Counted from the first letter of the stretch, positions 36,611-51,100 are shown. The stretch: DNA of 64,000 bases from Tubiluchus corallicola (GCA_030141605.1 JAQGDQ010000204.1:1-64000), one strand, 5' to 3'. The notes: generated by a model not told the origin, from the letters alone. Numbers and translations are program-made.

Positions 36611-36616
36611 ATTAAA
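36611..36616 (+). terminator. Candidate poly(A) signal of the MAM gene
   Basis: A variant signal ATTAAA lies 166 bases after the stop codon. Another ATTAAA stands at 36901-36906, and no AATAAA was noticed closer. The assignment is tentative. Confidence 0.35.
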
Positions 36617-37309
36617 AATATTGAAATCGCTGTACAATATATGCGCATAGAGTGATTTGCTTAAAAATGTAAAAGAAATTTAAATATTTTTTATCTCCCG
36701 CCAAACGAACGTCGCTGCCGGCATATTTGAAAAAAATGCCATAAGCTGGTGTCTGTTGCACAGCGTGAATGCTGTGAAGGCAAGCTGTGAGGAAGGTACG
36801 CGTTGAGAAATTTCTACAGTTCACTCAGAAGTTCAGTTATTCTAGCTTAAATTTTACTGTGTTTATGTAAAAATTAGTCATTTGATCAATTATGACCAAG
36901 ATTAAAGTGTTAATCTTTAAAAATAGCTGTGTAAGTAGTATACATTAATTGCGCAAATGTAATTAATTTACAGACTTTTGTTGACTTTCAGATACACATG
37001 TAAACTTGCGAGCATACCTACTGTAGTAGTTCCGGGTGGGTTACTTAGTTTATAGAGTTCGCTCTATAAGTCAAAAAAAGGATTGCTGCAGCACTTGGCA
37101 GAATAACTGTTTATATTGCACGACAACCAGATGACGCCATTTTTCACCAAAAATGAGCGCGCCCAAGCGTTCGCGATTTTAAATTAAAATTATTAATTGC
37201 ACGAGGCGTTTATCACAATTTCATTGCTGAAACTTTCTAGCATTTTCTCAAATATTAGAATAAGCTCAACTTCCCGAGAGACTTGGCTTTTGCTTTAAAC
37301 AATTGTTAT

Positions 37310-37362
37310 ATATATTATATTATACACACACGCACGCACGCACGCACACACACACACAAATT
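37310..37362. repeat. TA/CA/CGCA microsatellite
   Basis: A TATAT run passes into ACACACGCACGCACGCACGC and a CA run. Confidence 0.9.
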
Positions 37363-39089
37363 GAAACGTCAATTTACATTTTGTATAGTCGATAACCTTG
37401 CACTACAACCAACATACGGAAAATATTGAGTAGATACGACAAAATTATAAACTATAAAACTACATTATTCTATACTACTTAGCTAACTCACACTTTACTA
37501 TTTCATACTATATCATTTGTTGGTTCTTTTCTAATGTGCCGAAATTTTAATTGTTCTCTTATTTAAAGGTTGTTTTCGATATATTAATATTAGGCAAGTC
37601 GGAAAACGATAAGTTTTAGTCGGCATGTAACATCTCGATATCTGCTGTAAAAATAGAACCAAGAACAAGGGTTAAAAGACATATCTAAATTATTGCACTA
37701 TAATGACATAACGATAATGACAATGATAGTAAAATGTTACATAAGTTAGTAAATACGCCACATTGAGGTTGATACAAATTTTAGCTGTAAATAAAGATCA
37801 TTTTAATTACAGCATTATACACTATCTTCACGCAGTTTTAATCTAACATAATTAAAGTGCACACAAGGCGGGAAAATGATTGTCTTTTCAAAGATTGTTT
37901 TACAACTCAGCAAGTAATCGCACGGTATGTGCACCGAGTCGTCGAAGTTGAGCAACACTGAATCGGGTCACATAAATCGATAGGTAACCTCAGGGAAAAC
38001 TACTTTTGAGCAGTGTTATCCGCCATTCTTTATGTATTTCTCTCGCCGAAGGAGGGTGTTTTTAGATCCAAATATTTCCAAAGAAACGTCTACCACTTAG
38101 ATGCCTTCAATTCAAAAGATTATAGCCTTGATAATGAACCAGGTTTCTGTCGGGCTACATACACCTACATTAAAAATATCCTGCATATGTTCCTACTTTT
38201 GGCCAGCGGTCACAAGTATGTGTGGGCAGTTGTGTCAAGCTTTATTAGTTTCTTTTCTATGTAGGTAGTGGACGGTAGTAAGACTGCTGTCATTGACTAG
38301 CCTGTAGTTCAGTAAGTTGCGCCTGCATATCCGTCAAAAACAGTAAGTAGTGTTTAGTAGTTTCTAGCCAATGTGTTTGGCAGGTATAGTAACAGCATTC
38401 AAAGGAACAAAAACTTTTGTTCACTTGTGGATATTCACTTGTACTCATACAACAATAGTATAGCCGTGTGGCATTTAACCACGTTTTTCTAATACTTGAG
38501 TACTTTGTTTTGACAAAAAAGATGGTTTTCAAGACTGACGAGGAAGCACACAGGGTACAAAATTGAGGATTTCGCTATAAGTCTTGTAAGCTGAACTGCT
38601 TTGTTTAGCCTTTCATTAGATGTTTGGGTACCATGCACAATTACAACCTAGGAACTGTTATAACGACTGCATATGTGGTCGCGTGTTCGTCCGAAGAAGA
38701 CAGGGAGTGTAAGCGTGGTGCAAATCATGATGTACTCACGAAGTGGCACTATAAAATCTCAGCCCAATATTAGAATCACGCTATAACAATTGAACATTGT
38801 GCTTAAAACACATTAAAGCAAAAAAGAACGTTTGAACATACGTCTGAAGGAACTTGACTACACTAGTACACTAAGTACAGTAGTTGTTGCTAAGCTCCTT
38901 CAATACAGTAGGCAACATTTTGACCAATGGCTCGCCTAAATTAAAGCTGCACTCATTAATGACACCAGGCACACTTAATCATATGTACTGTGTAATTAAC
39001 CAGTCAAAGGCTTTGAGCTGCTATGTGACCGTTTAGAAAAATCGTATACCGGTTTTTAAAAAAAAACGTGTTTTAGTATAAAATCTAAA

Positions 39090-39153
39090 GTAGGACTTGA
39101 AACCGGTAGTTTGAGAGCTTAACCTGCACATGCCAAGTAAATGTCCCACCCAG
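39090..39153 (-). repeat. tRNA-like sequence, possible SINE or tRNA relic
   Basis: On the minus strand GGTTTCAAGTCC matches the Pol III B-box consensus (GGTTCRANNCC) with one inserted or changed base. It stands about 40 bases downstream of a loose A-box-like CTTGGCATGTGCAGG. No cloverleaf could be folded by eye, so a degenerate tRNA-derived SINE is more likely than a tRNA gene. Confidence 0.3.
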
Positions 39154-40619
39154 ATTAAACAGGTCTTAGTTCGGCTACACCGTCAGTGCTTTGCAGTTTA
39201 ACATTGTTTGTTTTCGTTTACTAAATTTGGATTTGCAGAGAGTTAGACAGATCAGTTATTATGAAATTTTGGCGGCTTGTTATTGTATTAACAGTAAAAA
39301 CAGGTAAATTACCAGTCTTAGTCTTAGACCTTCACAGTACACACCTGTTGTACGCAAAATTATTTGATTGGTGAGAATGACTGTCTGTAACGGTTGCCTT
39401 TGTGCACGGCGTGGTTAAATATCTCCTCTAAAATATAGGGACTCTAATTAGTTTTCACCAACGTTCAGTTCTATTTTACACCCTCGTAGAATTTCAATAG
39501 AAGCTCGATATGGTGAAGTGCAAAATAAATATTAATAAATAAATAAATGTTGTGCTAAACTAATCTATGTTAGCCATAATTGCAATTTTAAATGGTCTAA
39601 TTGATTATTCGCAGATTAACTACTATCATCAATAAGAAAATTATGATGACAGTACATACAAATAAACAACCAAAGCACGTACAATAGTTGGGGAGACATG
39701 TAGACTGCAAACTAGGTTGTACCAATGTGCTGGACGACCATTATTTAAATATTAGAGCAAAAACGAGCTCTATAAAATAAATTTGTTTGCATATTTTATA
39801 ACTTAAAAAAACAGGTAGGTCCTACTGTAACAGTTGCGGTCTTTTTTACCTTCGAGCTCGCTTCTTCGCAACCTGGATACACTGAAGCATCGAAAAAGTA
39901 AAAATTTCGAGGCTTTGCGGTGGCCACATATAATTCTCGTCGCCTTATCTAAAGGCTGTGTTAATTACGACATTAATTAATTGACGCCATTTACGTTTTC
40001 TGTTTGTTAGATTGTTGTTTAGATTAGAATGTTTATTAAAAATTTGCAGTCAATTAAAAGAAATGACAAAATCGCTAAATCACGTAAAATGGTCTCATAA
40101 AGAACAAACAGAAATTATTTTATACAAAGTAATATTGTATAAAATAAAACTACAATTATATGCTACATAGGCCTGAACTTCATAAAAGGTGAAAGATCAG
40201 TACGAAGAAAAAAATTTGGCCAGATTGCATGTGCTCCACAATGTGGACCAGACTATTTTTCTAACAGGAAGCGTTGCACCGAGGTAAAACCAAAGTTTTG
40301 AATGTCGAATGTCATAAGTGTTTGTTGTCTTGTAAGGCATTTAGATAGCTAACTTGAAAGGCAGGAGACGTTGAAAAGTTGGAATGCAGCCTGGTTTTGA
40401 GCCAGGGTATCTTCTGTTTATTTTGCAGACGCCTTATGCCATTATAATCGGAAATGTTGAATTTCATTGACCAGCTATAAAAATGAACTTTGCCCATTGG
40501 TAAATGAGCTGTAAGCAGAAGAAAATTCAGGCTTCATTGCAACATTTTCATATTTCCTGTTTCTGGTATCAAAATTTAATTACGTTGTGGATTTGTAAGA
40601 TTATTAATAATCGTGAACT

Positions 40620-40795
<176 letters not shown>

Positions 40796-41070
40796 CCAGA
40801 AAGGAGCAGATTAAAACATACAAAAAAAATAAAAAACATTATTAAAAACATTTTTATTTTATAAAAAACATTATTTGGTTTTGAGTGAAGACAAAGGGTA
40901 CAACGATCGCAGTGGGTTTTCAATGAAAGTAGCGTCATGACTCACTTCTTCAAGAATTTTGTCGATTTTTTTATTTGGGTGATAAAACTGAAAAGGATTC
41001 GAAAAATAATTATATTGTGATAATAGAGGAAATGAGAAAAGTATTAAAACACACATTTATATGTACTTGT

Positions 41071-41207
41071 CAGTCTTTAAAGTTTCAAGTTTAGTTTGTT
41101 TTACCTCTACACAATTCATTTTTACATTTGTAATTATTATTATTTATATACGTAAAATGTATTGTGTCGAGGTAAACTAAACTAAACATGAAACTTTAAA
41201 GACACTG
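41071..41207. mobile_element. Imperfect inverted repeat with about 55-bp arms (MITE or hairpin candidate)
   Basis: The left arm 41071-41125 starts CAGTCTTTAAAGTTTCAAG. The right arm 41153-41207 ends CATGAAACTTTAAAGACACTG. They pair along nearly their whole length with a few mismatches, leaving a 27-bp AT-rich loop. The outer ends are CAGT and ACTG. No transposase is seen. It lies about 1 kb upstream of the GPCR start. Confidence 0.75.
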
Positions 41208-41890
41208 CAATGTTGACGTGGATTCTAGGACAAATTATTGCAAGCCAAACTCTACTTTGTTAATTTTGGATTTTAATCTATAGCAAAAGAAAATTATGAA
41301 GAAAGACTTTAATATGCCATTTTTTACGCTTAGTTTATTTACTTACTGATAATGTTAAATTTTATAGTTTTAGGAAACTGAGAATAAGAGCAATGAAAAA
41401 TCAGTGGTTGTAGTTTTTCTCTGACAATGCCAAACAAACAAAATATCCAGAAACACAAAAACTCTTCTCTTTTATTTATTGCTTAGAGCTCTGCGGGTTA
41501 TAACGTTAAATAGGTACAATAAAACTATAAAAGACAAATGCTCAAGATTGCGGTTCACAGAATATTATACTTATTTTTAATCTCCTATTTAAGCACTTCT
41601 TTCAGGAAAATTGCTGACATACCGTGTACAATATAGCACACGTATGCACTTAAGTTAGAGTTAGTTTTCTGTATATTTAACGGCTGTCAGAAAAAAGCGG
41701 TGAAACATGTTTCCTACTATTGTCTCAGAAATAGCTAATCTTAACCAGCGATACATAAAATCATTAACTTCTGCAGATGACAAGTTACAAAATTTTGCTA
41801 TTCATTTGCAAATGAGAAAGAATATAATAGTTTGGTACTTTTATATACATTAATTTGTGTAAATAATCTCGTCTCACTCTAAGCGGCTTC

Positions 41891-41918
41891 ACGGCGGCCG
41901 CTCGGAGCATGCGCAGTA
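41891..41918. promoter_or_regulatory. GC-rich patch with an NRF-1-like motif upstream of the GPCR
   Basis: ACGGCGGCCGCTCGG is followed by AGCATGCGCAGT, close to the NRF-1 consensus YGCGCAYGCGCR. It stands out in AT-rich sequence about 250 bp before the ATG at 42166. A promoter role is inferred from composition and position only. Confidence 0.3.
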
Positions 41919-42165
41919 CTGATCGAAGATTTATAATAGTTAACAAGAGTTACTGATGAAAAGCTGTAGGGAGCTTAACGATGCACCGGCAATTATTAGC
42001 AGTCGCGGTCATATAATTTGTTTTACTGGACAGTATGATTAATTGCTTTTATTGTCTAATTACCCTATTAGCAGTCAGGCTTCTGTGCCATTTGGCTGCT
42101 GCGCGGCGTTTGGCGGGCTTTACAGAAACACGTTCTGCGAAAGACTGTTTGTAAGTGTTGATAAA

Positions 42166-45100
42166 ATGTCGGTGAATTTTGCTGATTTTTTACTAAACGA
42201 GCCGATTGGTTTTAACGATACCAGTAATGCGACGAATGATTCAGTGATCGATGGTGTAAAATTCAACAATGAATCAACATTAAAGGTTCCAGTGCGAGAA
42301 CTGGAAGATCTCGTAAAAGTAATTACTTTACTCACTATGGCTTCTTTGTCCATTATAGGAAATTCCGTCACGTTATATGTAATTTACCGTACGCGAGAGC
42401 CAGCTTTCACCATTAAAACTCTTATTACCAATTTAGCAGTGTCAGATCTAATGGTGACGTGTTTCTGTATGGTAGTGGACGCCTCCTGGGCTTATTCTGT
42501 CAGCTGGAAGGCTGGAAACGGGTTGTGTAAGTTTGTGAAGTTCATGCAGGTATTTTCGCTTTATGCTTCCACCTATGTGTGTGTTTTAATAGCAGTGGAC
42601 AGATGCCATGCCGTGTTGGGACCCATGAACCGAGTGCGAGCTCCACTGAGGCTCAAGATAATGCTGTCAGTTGTCTGGTTTGGAAGTGCCGTCCTAGCTC
42701 TCCCTCAAGTAAGTAAACCTTCTACTTTAGTGTTTTCAATTTAAAGTGAAGAAGTCTGTAATACGCTTGCCATCGATAATAGGCATGTTGTATATATGCA
42801 CTAATATTGGCTTCTTATTGCTAACGTAGTTTTTAGTAGAGCTGTTTTAGTTTACAAGTAATTGGCTACGTGTATGTAGAATTTACATCTCACTAACATG
42901 ATTTGTAGGCCTCAAAAATGTACGACGCTACACGCCAGAATTGTGACAAACAAAAAACTATTGCTGCGTAATAAAAAACGAAAGCTAGAATTCTGCATAT
43001 AAAGAGTCAGGTCATTGTATGTCAAAGGTAATATTATTTTGTAACTTGTGACAAACAAGAGATTGTTACATTACAAGAATCGCTAACAAGAAGAAAAAGC
43101 TGAAATTTAAAATTGAAAGCTTTAGTCACATATGACGTAGGCAAAATTATGCAACATCACACGCTTCCTGTATTATTTAATTTAAATATCTTTTATTTAT
43201 CTCAGGTTAGCGAAACAAGTCTTTCATGTGATGAGGCCCGTTGGGGCGAAAGCTTCTGAAAGAAAGAAATATTCTATTTTGAGACTACAAATTGCAGTTT
43301 ACGTTTTTGTCATCTGCCAAAAAGTTGGTTAAAACATCACTCACAAGAGTTAGCGGTACAATAGGGCCGACAGCTATTAATGAAATGAACAGTAAACCCG
43401 TCATATTAGCTTGTTCATCTTAGTTTGAACCGTTTGGACTTAGGCTGTCTCAGACATGCCTTAGCCACCGTATTCAACAATCACTGCAATTATTGCTCTA
43501 CATAATATGTTTTTCGTGTGCCGTAAATTACGTAAAGTTTACCGATTTCAAATTAACGGATCCCGCAAGCGCAAATAACGGTATTCTGTTTCAGTTTTAT
43601 TGCTACGACACGTATAGTGCGCAGCTCAGAAACTTCGCATTGACGGCATTGCGAGGCATTATTGAAGGTCGTGGCTTTTTCATTATTCTACGAAAATGTT
43701 TTTCTTGACAGTTGTCCAAAAGGTTCACATGTTTTATTGAAGCACTATTTCTCTCCTATTAAATTTCGCTCTTTTTGTTGCGGTGCAAGACAAATGCACT
43801 CGCGCCTTCGCTTGAAACGCTGTTTATCAAATGTTTGGATATGAGCATGTCCAAATCTTCTCAATATTGGGCAGATTTAATTATTAGGTCTATACAAAAA
43901 TCGTTAATTTTATTACAGTGACAAAATATTACAATGGCAAGAAAAAATTATTTTTGATTAAATAACGTTGTGAGTTTAGAAAATGAGCTCTTCGACAAAA
44001 GAAGTGTTTTTATTGTAACGTCACAAAATTATAGCAAATTGAATCTAATCCTCGTCATCGCAACATGCTCCAGCGTACGCGTGATTCGCGACAGATGGTT
44101 TTTAACATAATTGCACATAGTAACGCGGAACTAATTCCTAATAAAACGAATTATTGAACATCAAATAAATGAAGACGTATCAGTTTTCCACTGTGAACCA
44201 TCTTCAGATACAGAAGAAGGAAGAATAAAAACACAGAAAGTATTATCAAATACGATTTTTTTTACTTTTATGCGATAACATAATCATTAATTATAAATAA
44301 TTGTTATAAATATTAGTATAGGATAAACTAACGCATTATAAAATTTTGTTATATACTAATCATTTGCTAGCATTTGGCATGGCAGAGTTTATAGTTTCTC
44401 GTAAAAGCAAATTTACCATATCTTGTCGATTACTATTCAAACAAAACCAAAAACTAAACTTGTCAAAAGGAAGGAATGTGGAAAATGGTAGACTAAGCCC
44501 GGTACTCAACATGCATTTTTTGATAACAGAGCTAACGCCTTGACCACTAGATTAACCATCCTTCACGCTAGAGTAATTACTAATTAATTTAATTAATGTT
44601 CTTGTAATTAATTTAGGGTTTTGAATGACCGGTAGTCTTGTTATCTATAATCGTCATTTTAAGATTATTGGCTAACTAACAGTTATTAAATTTTTTAAAA
44701 CAAATTTTGAAAAAAGAAAATTAGAGGTTAGAATTTGGAAATTATAATTTGTTTATTTTTCACGTCTTAGTAAAAACTTTTGTACAGTAAGCATATTTTT
44801 CGTTGCTGAAGGGGTGGCAAATAAACGTAAGTTATTGAATCGGCCACCCAAATATTCATTACAGTGTTGACTATTATTAGATGGATAAATTTGCAATAAA
44901 GTGACATATAATGGTTAGTACTTACACACAATAAACATACTCTTAGTTTACAAAAATTGGTAAGGTTTATAAAAATTATAAGGAGTACGTGGTTATTTGT
45001 TAGTATTACATAAACGCTGATTTTGACTCAGAATTTCTTTTTAAAATAATAGCAAAAACTGGATCTCCTATATGTCTGCTACGTGCGCATACAAATGCAG

Positions 45101-48100
45101 AGAAAATAGTAAATTTTAAGTTTGCTGGGCTAGAAACCAGAAGAACCAGTCACATAAAACCACCGAAGCGGTGAAAACAACTTCCTTAGCACATGTAATG
45201 ACTTACACTGATGAGAAATGTGTAGTGCTTTATTTTAAAAGAATGAAACTACAATGGAATATGTTTCGCTTGACAGAATGTATCTACCTGAAAAGATTTT
45301 GATTTTTTGTCAAAAGTTCTTAATGCTTAATTAAGTTAAAAAAGCTGAAACCAAAAATTGATGATTTATGAAAATTGAGGAGCGTCAATGGCTAGTAGTG
45401 AGACAACAATCGCGGAAAAATATGAAGATAGAAGTATTATTTTGACTAAAGTTATCAGATACTGAGAATCAGTACCTTTTTCCTTTGGTAGATATATGAA
45501 TTACAGTAATTTATAAGCTGACGTGATATTTTTGGTCAAATAAAACCGTTTACGTACAAACCACGGGGCTGAAAGGCCATTGCCCACTTAACTAACCTGA
45601 CCTCTTCTAGTCCCAAACGAGATGAAGGCATTTTTTGCGCAAACAGCGCATTTCGCATACATGCGGTTATTGACGAAATCAGCATCTCATCCAAATAATA
45701 GGCAAACCGAGAGATTTTCAAAGACTTCACTTGACAATTTTTCGAATTACGCAGCGATTAAAGACGTTAATGATGTCAACTCACAGCGATTAAATGGGAA
45801 TAGAGCTCGTTAAAACGACAAATTATATAGTAATAAATCTCTTGAAGGACGAAAGAGGTAGACTAGTACAGCAGCTCTACAGGAAGATCAGCAGAAAAAA
45901 TAAATATTCAAATTGAAAATCGCCAGTAGGAAATCGGCCATTTTGGTATAACCAATTATAAATACAAACTTAGCTAGTTTATGATGGCGGATGTCAGCAA
46001 AGCGGCCAAAGCCAACACATCTGCTGCAGTATGCTGATAATTAGTGTAAACCAAGGAATCAACAGTGATTAACCGGGAAATAGTCTTATATCTGTTTATC
46101 AAGCCTTTATACGTCTTTCGTGTTAAATTTACAGCAACGTAAAGATAACACAAGAGAATCGACATTCAAAACTATGTTTAGTCCTTGAGATGTAGTAGTC
46201 CTTGTAAGTAGTGCGGCCAAACGTGTGATTTCATGTTATTGTTGGTAATGATGATGATGTTGTTGTTGTCATTGTTGTGATGTTGTTGTTGTCGCTGTCG
46301 TCTTTGTCGACATTGTTATTATTACTACAAGCTGTTGTTGTTGTTGTTAACAACTGATAAAGCTTTATCACGGTTCACGTAATTTAAACTAAATTTAGCA
46401 TAGCGTTCATTCTGTGAGAACGCATATTTGCATGGGCAAATCGTAAACCAAAACTGTTTTAGTTAAACGTATTTTTAAGGTTTCCTAAACAAAGCTGAAA
46501 TATTCTGTGCTTTTTGAATCGTCAGATAAATTCTGTACAGCTGCGGTCGCCGAGCGTTAATTAAATTCATAAGGTTAGGCTAATATTTAATTACCAAAAA
46601 ATATTTTGGCTTTATTATGGGTGAAAAATGTGCATACAACAAATATATATTTTACCACATTTGAAAATGGAGTAGGATCTGGAAAATCGTTATTAAAGAA
46701 ATGTGGTTGATGTGGGCAGGTGTCATAATTGGGGTAAAAAGTTCCATTTTGTTGAGTAATTGATGACGAAATGAGGAAGACACGCAGATCAACGAACAGC
46801 GTGTATTGTGTTAAAATGTAATGTTTCTGCTGCTATGCGATCATTGTAATTATTTGCCAATTTAGACGTAGATCCATTACTAGATCCAAATCAAGATCGG
46901 CTTCAAAGAGCACTCAAAGAGGAAAATTGAAATCCAGTAGGCAGCCTTTTTTCTGACGAATTGACTGGAGATGATAAAAAGTGATTCGAAGCTCTCTCAA
47001 AAAATTACGTATCTGTCCAGTGCACAAAGCATCGAACTTCAATTGTTTTTAGCAGCTTCAAATGTTGTCTGGTCGCAAGCTTTTGCCTATATTAATTAAA
47101 ATTAACTTTTACGCTGGTGTCTCTCCTCTAATGTGAACTGTCGTGAAGATTTACCGGAGAAACATTGAAGCCTCGCAAAGCTAGGACGCTTGATCTAAGC
47201 GCAATCTCATATATAAGAACTTATAGCCTGTTTGTTTTATATATTTTTAACAATTTGACGTTACGGCCATTTTAGTCAAATAATACTAAAAATGAAAGGT
47301 AGATACAAGAATTTCTGTTTAAACAAAATAATTATTAAAATTACACACAATAGCATTTTGTACAAACAGATGGTATAGCTTAAGTATTAAATTAATTACT
47401 ATATATGACATACGTACGTAGCGTACAATAAATTCTAAGTAGAGGTTATAATATGAATTACTGTTTTGACTGTTTTGCATTTTGTTTATACATGGAAACA
47501 GGTAGTAGAAATTACTCAACTAAGTATTTGAAAAACTGTGTCTTTAAATATAATGTCAAAATTTTGATTTCTTTTAATGTAAACTGTATCTATCCAATAT
47601 CAATTCTTTTAAAGCTTTTAACTTTTCACAGATTTTGCATCAATTTTTTATTTTCCGGTGAGCCCTTTTAACAAGGATAGCCATAAGTTACAACTTATTT
47701 CCGTACTCTTTAGTTAAATCAAAATTTCAGTATTCTAAAGGTGAGTTTGCGCTGTATGACAACCAAAGTAAACAATGAGAGAAATTCTCAGTGAAAACTC
47801 ATTTGTTGCAATTTAAACTGTCTATCTTAGAAATCTATAAGGAGTAAATATAATTCAAAGCTTTTGCAAATGCAAATATTAATTTGCACTCTAGTAATTA
47901 CTTCCGATTTCTAATCATACTTTCTAATCATACATAACCTTTTACTAGACGATCATAGTATATCACAATGAAGAAAAGTGCACATCAATTTGTAAAACGA
48001 ATAAACCATTATACTTATCTTTAGCCGTCATAAGTTGGGATAACTACAAACCCGAACGTTAGTTCTCATAAATGCATCTATTACCCTGCCTAACTAAGAT

Positions 48101-51100
48101 ACAAAAAGACTTTTTACAAAAACTTTAGCCTAAACACTCCAGAATTTCCAGCACGCTGCTTATATAGCAGAAGTATTGCGTCACTGATTTTAAGGAGGTC
48201 AGCTGCTGCTCTGCAAATTTGTGTTTATGAATCAGTTTGTCTGCTGATTAGACATTAGTCGTGACTGTCAGATATTTAGTTAGTTTTGTTTAGCTTAAGC
48301 AGTTGTTGTCCTGGGTGAGCAGTTGTCCCGAATGCTGCCGAGCGTGCTTACGTTACAGCAGGGGCGGAGCGATAGACCAATATGTTTGACGTCAATTTAT
48401 TTGCAGAGCAGCAGCTATTTTAACACGAAATTAACGCTTCAAGTAGCCAAAAAATGACTTTTCAATTTAAAGAGAATGTAGAGACGAAGTTTCAAAGCAC
48501 TAAAAATACAGAGATATAAATATAATAAAGAAACTAAGCCAGTTAGCCTTGCTTTACAATAAATAAACAACAAAAATATTAAATCTCTCTTGCCTTTAAA
48601 CATACGAACATCAAGTCTGCGATGTATTTTTCTGTATTAATTGATCATGTGCTCGTCTGCAAGATTTATTCAGTTTTTGTACCTTTCCGTTTGTCAGGCT
48701 ACTGAAATGGAATAAATTTGACTGTTCCACTCCATAGACGACCCTTATATTGAATGTCCGAGTCACATAAGGCCCAATAGTACCTTTTAACCTTGATTAT
48801 AACCAGAAAAATAGTGTTAAATTAGCTAATATTACATTGATTTATAATATAAGTTTTGACCACATTTGAATTAATTTTGACTGTGAAGATCTCATTGAAG
48901 TTTATAAAAACTGGCCAGAAAAGAAAACATTTTGTTTTGTCCTTATTTAACGTTAATCAAATAGTTGTTTTTATCTAACTTGCACAGCATAGGATAAACA
49001 TGAAAAACTTGATAACAGATCAAAATCGTCGGTTTCGGAAATTTGAACACAACGCTAGCGCTCGAAAACAAAAAAGGAAGGAAGCTCGATAACTACAAGG
49101 CTACGGCAACTTCAGGATAATAGAGACTGTCACTGAATATGACACGTTTTGTGTCGTGGTGTACACCTAGCATGCATTGCATTGTTCTGGCTCTTCTCCA
49201 ATATACTCTCTTTTTTATGAGTAATCGAATCTTGCAGTTTCAATAATGCTGTTCGCTCATTAGTGATTATGATTGTACACGAATGCGGGACGGTGCACTT
49301 GCATGCCTTTGGGCAGTTCAGAACTGCAATAAAAATTCCTGTCTCATGGTCAGAAAAAGGTTCTCCCCTACAGTCTTGTTGACTTAAATTGGGAAAAAAC
49401 GTAAAAACAACGTATTATATGCGAACGCAGCAAAAGGAAAGCTATGCTTGTAGATTTGCATCTACTTGGTCTTTATTTGTCTGCAGAACGATTGTGACCC
49501 AAAAGATTCTTTTCCTACGTTTTTTAACGCACTTCTTACACTTTTTGTTTCCTCTTTGTTTTTCTTGGCTAACCCTAACTCTTCTTAGTTACTGCTGCTC
49601 CTTTAAGTCTGTTTCCTTCTATTATTCGTGCGAATCTTTCAATGCCTCGTTTTTCTTACATACAACACGCGATATTCTTATCGTTCTCCTCCTCCTCTGC
49701 CGCAGCCATCATCTTCTCATCCGGTTTTAAACGTTTGTTCCCTCTATTCAGACAGTAAGCATTGTATGCAATACACGCATTTAGTGTTTTGTATTTTTAA
49801 CAGGTATTTCTATTTCGAGTTCTGAGAGCGCCATTTGAGGACGTAGTTTTCTACCAGTGTGTGACTGGATACTACACTGCCGAATGGCAAGAGAAGCTTT
49901 ATGGTGTTGGCAGCTTCGTCTTGCTATTTCTGCTGCCACTCTGTATCATCGTCATCTGTTATTCGCTCATCTTCTTCACGATAGCCAAGGAATCTGGAAA
50001 CTGTACCACAGTAAAGGGTAACTTGATGTTATTACTATAGGCAAGATTATTATAGTTCTTACTAAAAATATAAACAGAAGAAAGAGCACCAATTAAAACC
50101 TAGGAAATAAAGCGTACTGTTGTCTTGCTTTAGCAAATGCTTCACATTTTCTAGCTAAAAACTTCAGTGATGGTGTCCAAAGGACGAAGTTTTGCATCTT
50201 TCCACTCAAAAGTGCAAGTTTTCATCAGTTGGTCGAAAAATACGTTTGGAAAATTTATAAATTATGGACCGATACGCATATAAATGAAACTTCGAAAATT
50301 TATTTAGTATAAATTTCTATGAGTAGAACCACTGTGCGTAGTAGGCACAAGCTTGGCTGAACAGTTACGATGGAGCTCTGGGGCGCGCGGATGATGTAAC
50401 TTTGCTGGCACCTTGTACGACCTGACCTAAATCAATACTCAGTATCTGCATGCTGACCAGCATGACATTGTTCTTAACTCCAATCAGACAAAGTGTATTT
50501 TATTTATTAACAACCGAAACTTAACTAACTTTTTTCAAGAGTTATAGTTAATAGTACAGTGTTAATGAAGTAGGTCGTTAGAGGCTCAAATTAACTTCAA
50601 AAATTGATCAAATTGCTGATATTCTAAGATGTAAGAAAAATGTATTTTGCCTGTTAATGCTATTTTGTTTTCTGTGACTAATAAACGTGTAATGCTTAGA
50701 TTGTTTCACGCTTACTGCTGCTCTTTCTATGGTTGTTCGATTAACGATTTATCGAAGGCCTGCATATCGTTGTTACTTACTGAATATAGAAAAGCATTGC
50801 GGCGAATCTTAGACTTGCCAGGAAGCTCTCATTCCAGCATGACATTGTGTCTTGCTGCTACATATCCCCTAGATGTCCTTTTACATTTGCGCATTTCAAA
50901 GCTCTATTGTAACATAAATTTGTCTGCTAATCCATTACACTGCTCAATTGATGTGTGAAATACTAATTCTAGTATAAGAAGTATAAGCATTTTAGATAGA
51001 AATCGCATTAGGGCACGCACGAACCTTTATACATATGGTTATAGACCTGTTGACATAATAACTTTGGCAAGAGAATAGTTGCCGTGTAGTGTCGAGTTAT

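Noticed and set aside
42043-42165. Longer N-terminus of the GPCR starting before 42166
   Set aside because: The frame is open there but has no ATG before 42166; the stretch is treated as 5' UTR.
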